Shown here: positions 21,502 through 33,592 of the stretch, piece by piece | Layout: each line of letters opens with the position of its first letter | Numbering within the stretch: the first letter of the stretch is position 1 | Assembly: GCA_032622095.1 (NCBI GenBank) | Contig: CP136066.1 | Coordinates: 10,625,784-10,689,783 of the forward strand | Source of the DNA: Siphonodentalium dalli | Taxonomy: Eukaryota; Mollusca; Scaphopoda; Gadilida; Siphonodentaliidae | Reading direction: 5' to 3' | DNA length: 64,000 nucleotides | Notes under the pieces: model-generated | Seen by the model: only the letters and a program-made list of their open reading frames with translations | The model's database searches: none | What the model was told of the DNA's origin: nothing | Made by a program: the position numbers and the translations under genes

Positions 21502-22883
21502 ATAGGTTTTCCATCAATAGTGACGTCTCCGTGTTGACTATATAATGGTGGGATGCATGTGGATTTCTTTTTGTTCAGCAAATAATTTATTGTTTGCCAA
21601 AAGTCGCGAGGGGATGGGGATTCATTTACTCGTTCTTCAAGTTTAGAGTGAAATTGTGCTTTCGCGTATTTCTTCATGTTGTTTACTTTATTTCTGATAT
21701 CTTTATAATTTCTCCATGAGACATCTGAATTTCGTTTTATGGCTATTTTTCTCAATCTATCTCTGCGTCTGATCTCCCTTCTTATATCTGAGTTGAACCA
21801 AAACTTGTCATTTGTCCGTATCGTGACTGTTGATTTGGGGACTGTCTCTTCCATTACTGAGATGAATAAATTACAGAATCGGGAGACAGCATGGTCTATA
21901 TCTTCAACTGTATTTAATTCTTCTTGCCAGTTAATAGCATCTAACATACTGTTAGCCCTGGTATAATCTCCGTGTTTATATTTCCATATAGTTCTCTTAA
22001 ATGATGTAGTTTCATATTTTTTGAATTTTAATATCGCATAAACACCATAATGATCTGAGAAACCAAGATTTAGAGTGTCGGCGTCGTACACTTGTAAGTT
22101 ATTGCTCACGATTATGGGGTCCAGAAGTGTTTGGGATGTGGGCGTGACTCTTGTTGGTTTTTTAATTACATCCTTGAATGTATAATGACCAACTATTTCA
22201 CTAAGTTTCGAATGCGGATTTAGCAGATTGGAGTTAAAATCACCGAGTAGAATTAAATTTTCAGTTATTTTCAAGGCATTGTCTATTGATTCTTCAAAGA
22301 GGTCCCAATAGTTTATGTTACAGAATTGCTCCGATCTGTAGGTTAATGCGAGGAGGACTCGATTCGATTTATTCGCGATCTCAAACCAAAAGATAGAGGC
22401 GTCAAACTCGAGTTCGGTTCTCCGTTTGTAGACCAGATGCTTAGCGAAATATACACAAATTCCACCGCCATACGAGTTTCGGTCAGATCTAAACGGACGA
22501 TGGAATTTTTCAATTAACAATTTTTCCGTATGGTAGGTTGGGTCGAGGTGTGTTTCAGTGAAGCAAAGAATGTCATATTCGTTTATAGCTTCAACTATTT
22601 TATGTAGCTTATTTCTAATACTGCGGATATTATATTGAAAAACAGTTATGTTCCCTGTTATGTCAGTTTGTGAATTTGGTCCCGGATTACTATGAACTGA
22701 TCCAGAACTTAGAAGCAGCATTGTTATTACGACAAGGACAAGTGGCAGTCTTAGGTTACATCCCTTGGGGATTTTGTAAAATTTACTTTTTCGATATAAA
22801 TCGATTTTCGGCCTGTTTTTATACTTTATGTTATTAAAGCTGCCAATCGCGACACGGTGCTGCATCGCTGAGATCCCCATCAA
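21498..22883 (-). pseudogene. LINE ORF2, N-terminal region with APE endonuclease
   Basis: Apurinic-type endonuclease that nicks the target. Motifs by residue: QYNIRS 83-88, ETH 110-112, GDFNSN 214-219, LLDP 253-256 and SDHYG 276-280, all expected for the EEP fold. Before the domain, residues 46-58 form a hydrophobic stretch followed by SGSVHSNPGP (NPGP at 66-69, bases about 22688-22677). NPGP next to a signal-like hydrophobic segment recalls the 2A-like N-termini described in some sea urchin LINEs, but the usual D-x-E before NPGP is absent. The 461-codon frame ends in a frameshift immediately upstream of the RT, where GKPM is followed by TGA. Confidence 0.9.
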
Positions 22884-23230
22884 GTACTTTGGGCGAGATC
22901 ACAGCTAAGCAGCCCGAAACCGGTTAACAGCTGTAATAACTGATATCCTGGAGTGAGAGAAAGTCGGCAGTTTGCTAACAGAATGTATGAGAGATACAGT
23001 TGTTTTTGTGGGTCAGAGAAACGGTGGCATGATTGGAATGTATCAAACATGAAAAAAACATGATAGACAATGGTGAAACAATATATACACAAAATCGTTG
23101 ATAAAACAACGAAAAACATGATTGCGATAAGATGAAGTGTCAATGTGACATGTATGGGTACATGTAGAAAGAGCCCAATCATGTGAAAGGTGAGTAGAAA
23201 CAAATAAAAGAAATCCGTTTTTGTTTTTTT

Positions 23231-24188
23231 TGGAGTGGATATTTCATAATGTCATGTGGCGGTACTGATACTGAAATTGAGATTGGTCGTTACCCCAAAG
23301 CTATAGGGAAAAGACATTAGTATAGAAAGTGTTAATGCTCTGCAAATAATACTGAGTATCAACTGACTTTCATGTCAAATCCCAAAATCATCAACAAATT
23401 CTTGGTCTACTAGCAATGGAGCAAATTTTTGCCTGAGAGCTTTCTGATGAATGGCAACAAGCCATATTTCCGTCTAATTCCTTAAAAGTTACCCATAATT
23501 CTGCTGTGTTTAAGGAGTCAATTAATTAGAGCATTACTGTACCACCGCAGCTCCCGTCATGAAAGGGTTAAGTTCCCTTATATTCATAGTGAGTGTGGTC
23601 ACATTGTACTGTCAGAATTAGAATAGCTATTGAATTTATGTCGACAACAGATATCTGTGTAGCTATCACTTTGTCCGAATAATGATGTTCAACAATATAA
23701 TTAGTAACTACAAAACATAATTATTGATGTATTATTCTACCCATATTATAAGTTACAGATGCTCAGTGGTCGGATATGTTATTATTTTGTCATGTTTTGA
23801 TTAAATGTTTATTATTTTATGCCCTGGAAACTATATACAACTTATTCCGGAAGAATATATCATTATTAAAATTGAAAAATATTTTTGGATATATAGGCAA
23901 TGATCCAGGTTTTATATTTGGGCACCATTTAGGTATTGTCCTGATGGCCGCAGTCCTATGGCCAGAAATGGTGATGGCTTGTGGTTGGGAAGGGGGGGGG
24001 TGAATCTGAGTATGTTCAAAAGCCTTAAAGTATATTGTGCTATTATGTTGGTAGATTGTCATATTTTAGAAAGCAAATTCTTAACCCTATACCCAATGCA
24101 CATATGACCTCCAGCCAAAATTTAGCCCTAATTTCTTGCAGCGTCATTTTAACACACAAAGAAATAACACCATTTGATTTGCAATGTC
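23231..24188. other. Unassigned DNA between LINE and hAT nest
   Basis: No gene recognised. At 23564-23573 the word AAAGGGTTAA and at 24079-24088 the word TTAACCCTAT resemble isolated TTAA-transposon ends, but no partner ends were found. A G-run is present at 23991-24000. Confidence 0.4.
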
Positions 24189-24304
24189 ATTGACGCTAGG
24201 GTCCTGCGAATTGGATATTTTGATCGAATCGAATTTCGAATCGAATTCACGAAATCGAATCGAATATAGAATCGAATATCGAATCGAATCATATATGTGT
24301 GTTG

Positions 24305-25473
24305 TAGTGTTGTGAGGTTTTAGAATTTACGTTTCGGTTTCGGTTTTTTTCGGTAAAAAACCGCGGTTTCGGTTTCGGTTTTAGTAAGCAATCACTTAAC
24401 ATAATAGCAATTAGTCCAACACAACTGGACAACACAGGCACTACCAGTTACAGAGGGCCATAATAAGTTGGGGAACAGCTTGCTCTGTTGAACTTTAATG
24501 AGAATGTGAGATAAAAGTCATATATTGAACCATAAAGTTTAAGCAAACACAAAATAGTAGTGCCGACTGACCATATTTCCAGACGCTGACTCAAACTTTT
24601 TTCCGACTATACACAAATATTTCCACCAAAATCAAAACATAGAAGGGAAACGCAAATACAGCGACGTTTCATGCAAGATGAAGTCCCGTGCGACTTATAT
24701 ATTGGTACCGATATCGTTTCAAGACGAGGCCGTGGTAATCAATCAGTTACGGTGTAGCAAGTGCGACATGTGCCCAGTTCCTCGACAATGATGACGTAAT
24801 TACGCGTTTGATGTTCCCGCTCAGTTTGTGGGTTAGAGATACCGTTACGCGCAAAAATAACTGCCGCGATCAACAAGACGCTGATAAGTGCACGTACATG
24901 TATACACGGCAATTGGCCGGCTCAAATTCGTAATATTTCGTTGAACGTTATAGATAAAAGTTCAATTTTATTGACCGATTATCCGGGAGAATGAAGTTTC
25001 AGAAATTGCAGTTCTAACTACCGACTTTATTTCCGCACGGAACGAAATGTTTCGTCAAGCACACGCCATCAATTCAAATAAAGTGCACACTTATTCTAAG
25101 ACAGTTGACAATAAAGGTGACAAAAGTCAACGACCTACTGGACCATTTCCCACGTGGTATAACATTTCTTTTCGTTCGCATTCTCATTTTTACAAATACA
25201 TGCTTCCTCATTTCAGTTTCGTTTGGCAACTTAATGACGCTTACGATATTATAACAACACATATCTGAGACGAAATGGACACATCCCGATATATAATTGA
25301 TCAGAGAGGTCGATTATTTGACAACACTATCAACTAACAAGTCGATTCAATTGAAAAATAAACATACAAACAAAAACCGTAATGTCGGTTGGGCAGAATC
25401 GCGTCGGTCGGGTTCGGTCGGTATTTTTTAAAACCGAAACCGAGTTGTTTTCTCGGTTAACCGCACAACACTA
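24305..25473. mobile_element. Non-autonomous hAT-like element, 1169 bp
   Basis: The termini are TAGTGTTGTGAGGTT and, read inward from the right, TAGTGTTGTGCGGTT. The 8 bp duplication GTGTGTTG is perfect (24297-24304 and 25474-25481). The subterminal regions contain GGTTTCGGTTT words on the left and AACCGAAACCGAG on the right. A 73-codon plus-strand frame (25047-25268) has no transposase similarity that I can see. Confidence 0.88.
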
Positions 25474-25685
25474 GTGTGTTGCTTCTCAATTAGGCATGTT
25501 TTGTTAACGATTAGACGATTTGTGAAACATTCTATGAACTACATGCATGAAGTTCCATCACAACTTATGTGGCGATGAACCGTCATTTGAGATACTATTA
25601 ACTTCGATTTATAATTGTCGAGAAAAAAAAACAAATTAAAACGTCTATGCTGCCATCACAACAATTAATATATTACCACTAAATA

Positions 25686-28600
25686 CTCTAGTAGCTGAGG
25701 GCGTTTTGTATGCACTTTTATGTCCAGAGCAAAACTCTTCACGAATCCACTAATTGAAGGTACACGAACAATATTTGGTTGGTGACACATTTCCCATTGA
25801 GGGCGAAATGGGTCAAATGGCCACGCCCCTTTTTGCGCGAAGTACTACCACTCGCCGTGACTATATCTCCAGAAACGTTGGCCAAAGGGGGTCGTGTGAC
25901 CACTCAAAATGTGCGGAATGGCCACATTATGGGGGGTCAGTAATACATTTTCATATCCAAAAGTCAATGGATTTTAAGATAATTGCCAAAAACCAAAAAA
26001 AATCCATTTTAAGGGCCCAATTTTGGGGTTCAGCACTTTTATCTCAAAGCTGAGCCCCCAATTCGAATTTTATTGATCTATATCCATCGGTGCCACATAT
26101 AGGTATAATTTCTGTACCATTATCGGATGGGATTGACCTCCAAGGAGCTCTTGACCCTGAAAATCCACATTATGGGGGGTCAGTAATACATTTTCATATC
26201 CAAAAGTCAATGGTTTTTAAGATAATTGCCAAAAACCGATTTCAGCATGTTACGCACCACAAGTATACAATACCACCAAGGCCACAGCATATGTATGACA
26301 CTTTTTAAAGAACTATCCGAATTCTCTGATCGACTTAAGAGCACAATTGACCACACACAATGGGATTAGCTGGAAATTGCTGCTGAGGATGTGTTGATCC
26401 CGACACACAACGTGAGCTCTTCGTGACTGAACATGCCTCGGAAACTGGTGTGCTTTACCAAAAATCAGGTAACAATTGTGCTCTAATCAACAGAAATGTA
26501 CAGATTGAACAAAACAGGTTTTCAAAATTTGTTATCAACATTTAACAGCTGATCTGATTTAAGTGACCAAGATATGAAACATGCTAAACACTTTTACTAA
26601 ATGGAATGACCAGCTGTTTGCTTCATGCAGCAGCCACATGTTGCGATCCTAAAATGGGTATTGCACCTGGGCACCTGGGACACCTCATCTCACAAAAAGT
26701 TTTAGGAAATGATGGAATGATCACTATTCAATCAATAGTAGAATGAGCCTTTGTCAGTCCCACATTAGTTTTGATTGGCCATGAGAGATGCATCACTTGC
26801 AGGTTGGAGAAGATGAGGGTCTATAATTTCACTAACAGAATTCTTCATAATAGCTAATAGCCCTCATAACCTACCATTTTAAAGATATTTTCATTTTCAA
26901 TACCACCTCAGGTTAAGTGGTCCTGCTAATTTTATATTATGCTGATGGGTACTGCTGGATTGATATGTTTGTAGATCAAAGCAATTCTGTCAAGTACCAT
27001 CATTTTACCTAAAGTTGGTTAGTTTTGCATTGTTTGGCTAACCCGAGCAATTTGTGCAAAAGTCAATGTCTGTATGCAACATTCAAGAACATATATACTT
27101 CAAAATTTTATTGTGTACGCTGATGTTTGGTAAACTACAGGAATAGTCATCTCAATTATGGCCAGTTTGTAAAAACCAGCACCCATTATTAAAATATTTC
27201 ACAATATACATGTTTTTTAATGTTTTCTACACATTGTGGCTTATCCTCGATTCGTTCAGATCGCTTTGCTCTACCTGAATATCATACCAAATGTATTAGC
27301 ATCACCACTAAACTTGGGATGAATACTGCCAAATGAATATAATGTGATAAGGGCAGTGGAAAAATAATGGTTGAGTCTTTTCTAAATATAATTCTAGTAA
27401 AACCTACACAATACCGTCTTGGTCTGATAAGACTCAGAGTCATGTTTATTTAGGAGTATAGACATGAAGTCCACCAGTTTCATGAAAATTAAATGGGCTC
27501 TGCACTAGTAACATCTGGACTCCTGGGACCCATTAATATTGACAAATGCAACACAAATGAAAAATACATAGTAACTTTCCTCAAACATAGATTATAACCT
27601 GACAATCTTTGTGTTTGAATCAGTGTACATATGTATATGTAGGCATGGCCATAGCATGTTTTTGAAATACTGCAGAGTGCAGACCATAAATTTCACTAGA
27701 ATATACATGTAGTTACTGCATGTACATCACACACATAAGGCAACTGACACACATAAACGTACCTGCAGGGTTCACAATATTTGACATGTAAAGTATATAT
27801 ATATATCTCCTGTGCCTATAACATCAAACCAAACGGTTTACAGTACTTTTACTGACATTTTTGGAGTGGCACATATACATACATAAAAAATAAAAGTCAA
27901 TTTAAAGGGACGAAATGAAAAATAAATTTGTGCAACTATAATGGAGATCTATATTGCATTACAACATCCACAAATCTACAAAATCTACAACATCCACAAA
28001 TCTACAAAATCTTCAAAAACATCTGACTATCATAGACATTGGTAATGTGATCATTTTTCCTTCATAAGTTGAAACGTGAGGGAGGATTGCATAGCATGGC
28101 TACATGCAGAATGTAGATTTGTATGTATTTATATCTGCATATCAACTGATGCTTGTATTTTTCTCACTCCAGGCTAGCCATTATTTGTTCTAGAATAATG
28201 TACATGTTAGGGAAATTGTAGAACCTTTATACAAAATGGTGATGCAGCCAATCAAAATTGATGTGGGACTGATCAAGACACAACCTGCTCGACTACTGAA
28301 TCATACTGATTGATCAAATTGTAGTAACTCAACATTTACTAAACCTACTTGTGGGCTGAGTATAATTCAATTCAACATTAGAATACCATAAAAACACCCT
28401 GTTCTCCCATAAGTTTAAAGAAAATAACACATTGAACTCATTTACAAGTATATTGCTAATGTGATATATGTCATTCCATTTATAACCATTTTGGCAGCCA
28501 TCTCACATCAAAGGCCATGAAATCTAGATAACAAAAGATGAACTACATTCAAATTATATCACCAGGTAACATTTTTGTAGGAGTTTTAGGTTACTGATCA

Positions 28601-29174
28601 AATACCGTATAATTGATGATTTCCTCAACATCTTTGTTATTGGGAAAATGTCTGTTTTTCATTTTACGACCAATATATTCCATCCAAAAACCTTATTTTC
28701 AGGGTCAAGAGCTCCTTGGAGGTCAATCTCATCCAATAATGGTACAGAAATTATACCTATATGTGACACCGATGGATATAGATCGATAAAATTTGAATTG
28801 GGGGCTCAGCTTTGAGATAAAAGTGCTGAACCCCAAAATTGGGCCCTTAAAAATGGATTTTTTTTGGTTTTTGGCAATTATCTTAAAAACCATTGACTTT
28901 TGGATATGAAAATGTATTACTGACCCCCCATAATGTGGCCATTCTGCACATTTTGAGTGGTCACACGACCCCCTATGTCCAACAGTTCTGGAGATATAGT
29001 CACGGCGGGTGGTAGTACTTCACGCAAAAAGGGGCGTGGCCATTTGACCCATTTCGCCCTCAATGGGAAATGTGTCACCAACCAAATATTGTTCGTGTAC
29101 CTTCAATTAGTGGATTCGTGAAGAGTTTTGCTCTGGACATAAAAGTGCATACAAAACGCCCTCAGCTACTAGAG
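25686..29174. mobile_element. TA-flanked element with ~480 bp inverted terminal repeats
   Basis: The arms are 25686-26165 and 28695-29174, inverted and highly similar, starting CTCTAGTAGCTGAGGGCG. TA is on both sides (25684-25685 and 29175-29176), as in Tc1/mariner-like elements. A part of the left arm (about 25927-25996) is repeated just inside it (26166-26235). The middle (26236-28694) is AT-rich with no frame above 60 codons, so no transposase remains. Superfamily assignment rests only on the TA dinucleotide. Confidence 0.75.
26236..28694. other. Gene-free interior of the TA-flanked element
   Basis: I see no ORF of note, RNA or array. A short inverted similarity exists between about 26754-26780 (CAGTCCCACATTAGTTTTGA) and 28247-28277. 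There is a (TA)n run near 27797-27808. Confidence 0.5.
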
Positions 29175-29198
29175 TAAAATGGATTATCGGAACTAAAA

Positions 29199-29958
29199 TC
29201 ACGCAAAATTTATATAGTCTGCATGTATATGCAAAATTGCAATTCGGCATTCGGAAACACTCGTTGTTATAAACTTGAAGACGCAACAACAGTCGCAGGG
29301 TAGATGATTCCATAGATGGGTAGTTGTCCCAGATGCTTGCGTTTTATACACCATGTTGCATTCATCACACGTGTAAGTCCCTGCACTGCCTGAAGCTTTA
29401 TCATGTTTAAAGGTACTCAATCCGAACAGAGGGTCCCCATCTCAACAGATTCCAACAACAACAATCCGATCAGAGGGTCCTATATTACTATTTCTTTGGC
29501 TTTGGGGGTAAAAAATATTTGATTCAAGTCAAGGAACCCATCAAACAAAGCTCATAGTTATTAGATATTGATTTTTGAAATTTGTTATTTACTCGAGATG
29601 AGTACTAATAATTTTTGAAATTTGTTATTTACTCGAGATGAGTCCTAATAATTGCCTTCAACTGCCGTAATCTGCTCGGGATGTGTACACCAAATATATT
29701 CAAACAGACAAGGATGGATAACTCTAAAATCAAATGGTAATAATAACGCAATTTTGACTGAGTTCTGGGCCAGAAAGTATTCCCGATAATGAAAAATAAT
29801 AGATTTCTAAAATCGATATCTAACAAATCTGAGCTTTGATGGGTGACTTCCTCGACTCGAATCAAATATTTTTGACCCCCGAAGCCATTGAAATAGTAAT
29901 TGAGAGGAGTTTTATCGGATTGAGTACCTTTAAAATAAACATGAATGACTGTCGACAT
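29199..29958 (-). pseudogene. hAT transposase start and BED zinc finger, split by a TTAA element
   Basis: The minus-strand frame starts at the Met at 29958 (MSTVIHVYFK) and is cut by the TTAA element 29411-29929. It resumes at 29406 with the BED-type finger CDEC...HLWNH at about 29360-29295. Leaving out the insertion and one TTAA keeps the frame. BED fingers are DNA-binding domains at the N-terminus of many hAT transposases, which fits the hAT ends and 8 bp duplication of the enclosing element. After the finger about 25 codons remain to a stop at 29199. The RNase-H-like catalytic region is missing, either deleted or replaced by the TA-flanked element. Confidence 0.75.
29411..29929. mobile_element. 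TTAA-flanked MITE with long terminal inverted repeats
   Basis: The ends are AGGTACTCAATCCGA on both sides, inverted. TTAA is at 29407-29410 and 29930-29933. Similarity of the arms extends inward with gaps for about 150-200 bp (for example ATATTTGATTCAAGTCAAGG against CTTGACTCG-type sequence on the other side). A ~46 bp internal tandem duplication (TTTTTGAAATTTGTTATTTA) lies at about 29567-29650. No transposase. Confidence 0.85.
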
Positions 29959-30111
29959 TTTGTCCAGTGTAAACGAAAGCTCCGAAACTGAAAGACAACT
30001 TCAAAAGAAAACAGCGCCAAAATGCTCTTTTCAACACCGGGAACATGTGTTGTTTACAGTCTCAACGATATTACATAACGCGGAATCTGAGACGGATAGA
30101 CGATGGATAAC

Positions 30112-30146
30112 GCTATCGGTTGCTCAGTCTCATAGCAACCGATAGC
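30112..30146. repeat. Perfect 13 bp hairpin in the hAT 5' region
   Basis: GCTATCGGTTGCT and AGCAACCGATAGC flank a 9 bp loop. It lies between the right hAT end and the transposase start, so it may be a subterminal or regulatory structure. Confidence 0.6.
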
Positions 30147-30496
30147 TACTCGCGTCGTCGGTCCATCGGCAATCTCCGAGCTTTTGCTACCATTTTAAAG
30201 CTATAATTCCCGTCGTATTTAGTCGTCCTATAGTGGCTAATTGCTGGCTATAATTATATTTAATAGCATGCGAACATCCGCGATGTAGAATAAGAATTAT
30301 AAGGTGCATATATACATCATTTTCTGTAATTAAATGCCACAAAAACAGCTAAGATCGACATGTGTACTTGTCCGTAAACAGCTTACGTTTCCGTCAAAGT
30401 ATATTTAAAATTTCGAGTTGGCAATTTCGACTGGAATTCGAATCGAATTTGACTTTCGAATCGAATATCGAATATTCGCAGGAGCCTAATTGACGC

Positions 30497-31600
30497 GCAT
30501 TGTAAGTCATTGCATAATTATGAAAAGTGGTGAGGGGTACTCTCAATTAACAAGACCCAAACAATTCTGTCAAGTATGTTTGGCTTTATCTAGCTTCCAT
30601 CTGTGAAAACTTCAAATATTTGAGTAAACCCTTCAGACTTCAGTATATCAAACAAATTCAAGTGAAATGACACAATACAGTACAGGAACAGTGACAATTT
30701 GATCAAGTATTTATAAACCTGGCTATCATGTGGGATCTCATAATACCAAATGAATAATTAACATAGAGATTAGTACTACTAGTAATTACTACATGTAACA
30801 TTTCTGTACTACTAGTATATAATGAATGTCTCTCTCACTTGAATTTTAGAAAATAGCCTACTATATGAATTACAGTGATAATGGTCTCATTCCAAGCAGT
30901 ATAAGCATAATCCATTGAACAAAAAGATATCTGACAATAACTTATAAGCATTTCCAAGCCATACATGTACATATATAAAAAAAATTTAAAAGTTATGCTT
31001 CAGAAACTTGATCAAAGTGAACTCTCAGCAAAATTCTAAATACTGACTCCAAGAGCTCTAGGTTAGCTCTCAATGCATTGGATTTTTAAAAAATCCCCTC
31101 CCCACCACCATCACAGATACTCCCTCCCGAACCTCCCTCACTACTCATGATACCGGTATGCCTTCGGCATATCATTGCCCAAAAACAGGTGTCCCAAAAA
31201 ATCCCTGGATACTTCACTGTAAAGATTCCTTATATTAGGATACCGATTTATATATTTGATTAACACCTTATTTTTGGGACGTCATGTCCAGTAACTTTGG
31301 TTTTACTGGGCGTTAATAGTCGGACTTAGAAATTTGCTTTTTATGGAAATGGTGTTAAATTTATATTTAGAATGGTTTCTATGGTACTTTTTGATGAGGA
31401 ATTTCATGGTGCCGGTTGATTTTTGTTTTTAAAGTGCCCAATGTAGGGTTTTAGGGGCCTGAACCCTAAGTTCATGTTTCAGCAATTTTTCCCCTTTTAT
31501 CCATTGAACAGGTTCTGTTGCACATGCACAATAGCATGTGTACTGCCTTCTGTCATTACGAAATAAACCCATAAGATATTCTCTTAACAAATAATGGCTG
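30497..31600. other. Unassigned AT-rich DNA
   Basis: No gene or repeat end recognised. A C-rich stretch is at 31085-31135, and a small hairpin ATGCCTTCGGCAT is at 31159-31171. Confidence 0.4.
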
Positions 31601-31612
31601 ACAAAAAAAAAT

Positions 31613-31745
31613 ACTTGCTGGGGAGATATTCTTAATATTCCCTGAGGCGAAACTGAATAAGAGATATCTCCTCGATCAGGAAGAGATATCTCCAATTCGA
31701 CAGCATTAAGAGATATCTCCAAATGACTAAGAGATATCTCCTAGT
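31613..31745. repeat. Array of AGAGATATCTCC palindromic words
   Basis: Four copies of GAGATATCTC (31662 to 31741) with unrelated spacers, plus a diverged one at about 31618. The minus-strand frame 31429-31722 reads the array as repeated GDIS/EIS and is not accepted as a gene. Confidence 0.75.
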
Positions 31746-31779
31746 TTAATATTTCTACAGCTGGATAAAAAATATTGAA

Positions 31780-31860
31780 ATAAAAAAATAAAAAAAATGC
31801 CTACCTACCCTAATTTTTTCGCTCCGTTACCCGAAACATACCATCTTTTTGGCCTTAACA
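31780..31860 (-). repeat. Dispersed repeat with GGGTAGGTAGGCAT end
   Basis: The reverse complement resembles 57905-57985: AAGGCC, an A-rich run, a GTGTTTC/ATGTTTC word, TAACGG, then AGGGTAGGTAGG and an A-run. Unknown family. Confidence 0.5.
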
Positions 31861-31912
31861 CTTTTATTAATCTATATCATCTCTTTTGGCCTGTTATTTG
31901 CAGGTACAGTGT

Positions 31913-32484
31913 AGGAACATGTTTGGAACTACATTGGAACGACAGAGAAGAATTCATAATATGATCACGATCTCTGAGCTTCAGGTAGTGTAGTTGGATG
32001 TTCATACTAAGAATTGAAGGTTCAGCATCATACCCACAGGTTGCATCTATATACCTGTGTATGTACAGCAGGAAATTCTCTTAACGTGGTGACCAGGATG
32101 AAATTCATACAATGTTCTGCTTTCTTTGATTGATCGGAGAGTCGTGCAGCATATCCCATGTTTACGCCTGGGGCCATCAAAATAACGGAAACATGTTTGG
32201 AACTACATTGGAACTACAGAGAAGAAATTCAGCGCAAACGCCTAATATGATCCTGAGCTTGAGTTTGATGTTCGTACTAAGAATAAAAGGTTCAGAATCA
32301 TACCCACAGGTTGCATCTACTAGTATGTACATGTGTATATACTGAAGGAAATTCTCTAATGTGCTGACCAGGATGAAAATAATACAATGTTCTGCTTCTA
32401 GTAAGCAACAGCATCTTTGATTGGTCAGACAGTCGCGCAACATATCCCATGTTTACATCTGGAGCCATTAGCATAACGGAAACC
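31913..32484. repeat. Tandem duplication, two ~285 bp copies
   Basis: 31913-32187 and 32188-32484 share GGAACATGTTTGGAACTACA at the start, CATACCCACAGGTTGCATCT in the middle and CATATCCCATGTTTAC near the end. Several short indels separate the copies. Confidence 0.8.
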
Positions 32485-32643
32485 AAGACCGCTTCATCGT
32501 CATTCGATGGCCTTTTCATGATGTCATTTATGGTGGAGAGAGTTATAGGAGATTTGGACATTTTCTGCTGATCATCGTGCGGAATAAGTGCCAAATTAAT
32601 GTGAATGACCAGGACTGTTGGCAGAACAAATACATGTACGCCA

Positions 32644-32779
32644 TTGTGGTGGATTGATAGTAACATGTCATGACATTGACCACTTTTAGCCTATGTTCAA
32701 CCTTGTCGCTTTGTGAATCGGTTGAACATAAACCCGAAATTGTCAATGTCACACCATGTTACCATCAATCCACCACAAC
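32644..32779. repeat. Foldback repeat, 136 bp
   Basis: The arm TTGTGGTGGATTGAT is matched by ATCAATCCACCACAA at the far end. Further inward GTAACATG pairs with CATGTTAC, TGACATTGAC with GTCAATGTCA, and TATGTTCAACC with GGTTGAACATA. Small MITE-like hairpin; no target duplication assigned. Confidence 0.75.
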
Positions 32780-32972
32780 TAAACTTATATTAATACAGGA
32801 AAGTTTTCCTGAAAATAAGATTTTTGTTATAAAATTGGGAAAAAATCTTAGACATTATTATTCAAAATAACATGTAATCACATATTGAATGCATACAATG
32901 TGTTCATTTTATCTCAGATTTAGAAACATGAACAATACGTTGAAAATGTTTGGATCTTTAATCTACAGTTAA

Positions 32973-33588
32973 AGGTGACATATGCAACCGGTTTCATCAT
33001 TTGGCTAAATAATGAATTTAATTGGTTGCCACTTCGGTCAGATGCGATATTTTAGAAACGCTCCTATCTAGTGATGTTTGGCGTAACATTTCAATGTTTT
33101 GAAATATGTTTCGTATTTTGAGCAAAACCTTCATGACCTACATGTATCTCCCCATATCTTGTCACATCACCAATTGAGGTTAAAGCCTTCGCTGTTGATT
33201 TCTACCAACAATAGCATATTTCTGCAAAATGAAATGTCAAGTGATACATGTATTCATTCTTTTACAAAGTATATCTTATAATTTTAATTGAATACAGAGC
33301 CAATGATTTGACCAGAAAAGGAAGAGTTTACAGACTGTCTCAAAATTGTTTTCAAAATCTGATATGATCAAATAGACAATTTTGGGGCTATCCCCTATGG
33401 GGCTATGGGCCTATTGTGCGACACGGATATTCCGCATGTGAAATAGTATCCCTTGAACTCATAAAATATGGAATGGATTCTCATCTAACTGAAAAGTGTG
33501 GTAGTTACACAAACACAACCTACGCATTTCCACTTTTTGGGATCACATTTGGGGGCACAGATCACTCTAAAACTGTTGCATGTCACCT
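32973..33588. mobile_element. Probable TTAA-type MITE with one degraded flank
   Basis: Left end AGGTGACATATGCAACCGGT after TTAA (32969-32972). Right end read inward AGGTGACATGCAACAGT, followed by TGAA in place of TTAA (33589-33592). Similar ends and spacing support an element, but one flank has diverged. Confidence 0.45.
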
Positions 33589-33592
33589 TGAA

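Larger units (their letters stand above)
19126..23230 (-). mobile_element. APE-type non-LTR retrotransposon (Jockey/CR1 group), nearly full length
   Basis: The minus strand carries an endonuclease-reverse transcriptase ORF (22883-19486), a 3' UTR and an AATAAA signal at about 19134-19129, followed by the end of the element in minisatellite sequence. The leader before 22883 is about 350 bp. I see no separate gag-like ORF1 in it. The element lacks LTRs. One frameshift (near 21500) and one stop (21238-21240) disrupt ORF2, so inactivation is recent. The exact 5' end is uncertain, and the clade within the Jockey/CR1 assemblage is not settled by eye. Confidence 0.85.
24197..30488 (-). mobile_element. 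hAT-type element carrying three nested insertions
   Basis: Left end TAGGGTCCTGCGAAT; right end read inward TAGGCTCCTGCGAAT. The 8 bp target duplication ATTGACGC is perfect (24189-24196 and 30489-30496). Eight-base duplications and this terminal type fit hAT. Subterminal GAATCGAAT words occur at both ends. Without the insertions at 24305-25473, 25686-29174 and 29411-29929 the element's own DNA is about 1.1 kb. It retains a start and BED finger of a transposase on the minus strand but no catalytic domain, so it is non-autonomous. Confidence 0.88.

Noticed and set aside
22880-23203. 107-codon frame upstream of LINE ORF2 as ORF1
   Set aside because: Hydrophobic and without a Cys-knuckle, RRM or coiled coil; more likely 5' leader read by chance.
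23564-24088. AAAGGGTTAA and TTAACCCTAT as ends of a TTAA element
   Set aside because: They face away from each other and no inverted partner was found for either.
31429-31722. 97-codon minus-strand frame with repeated GDIS/EIS
   Set aside because: The repeated residues come from the GAGATATCTC words; the rest has no recognisable domain.
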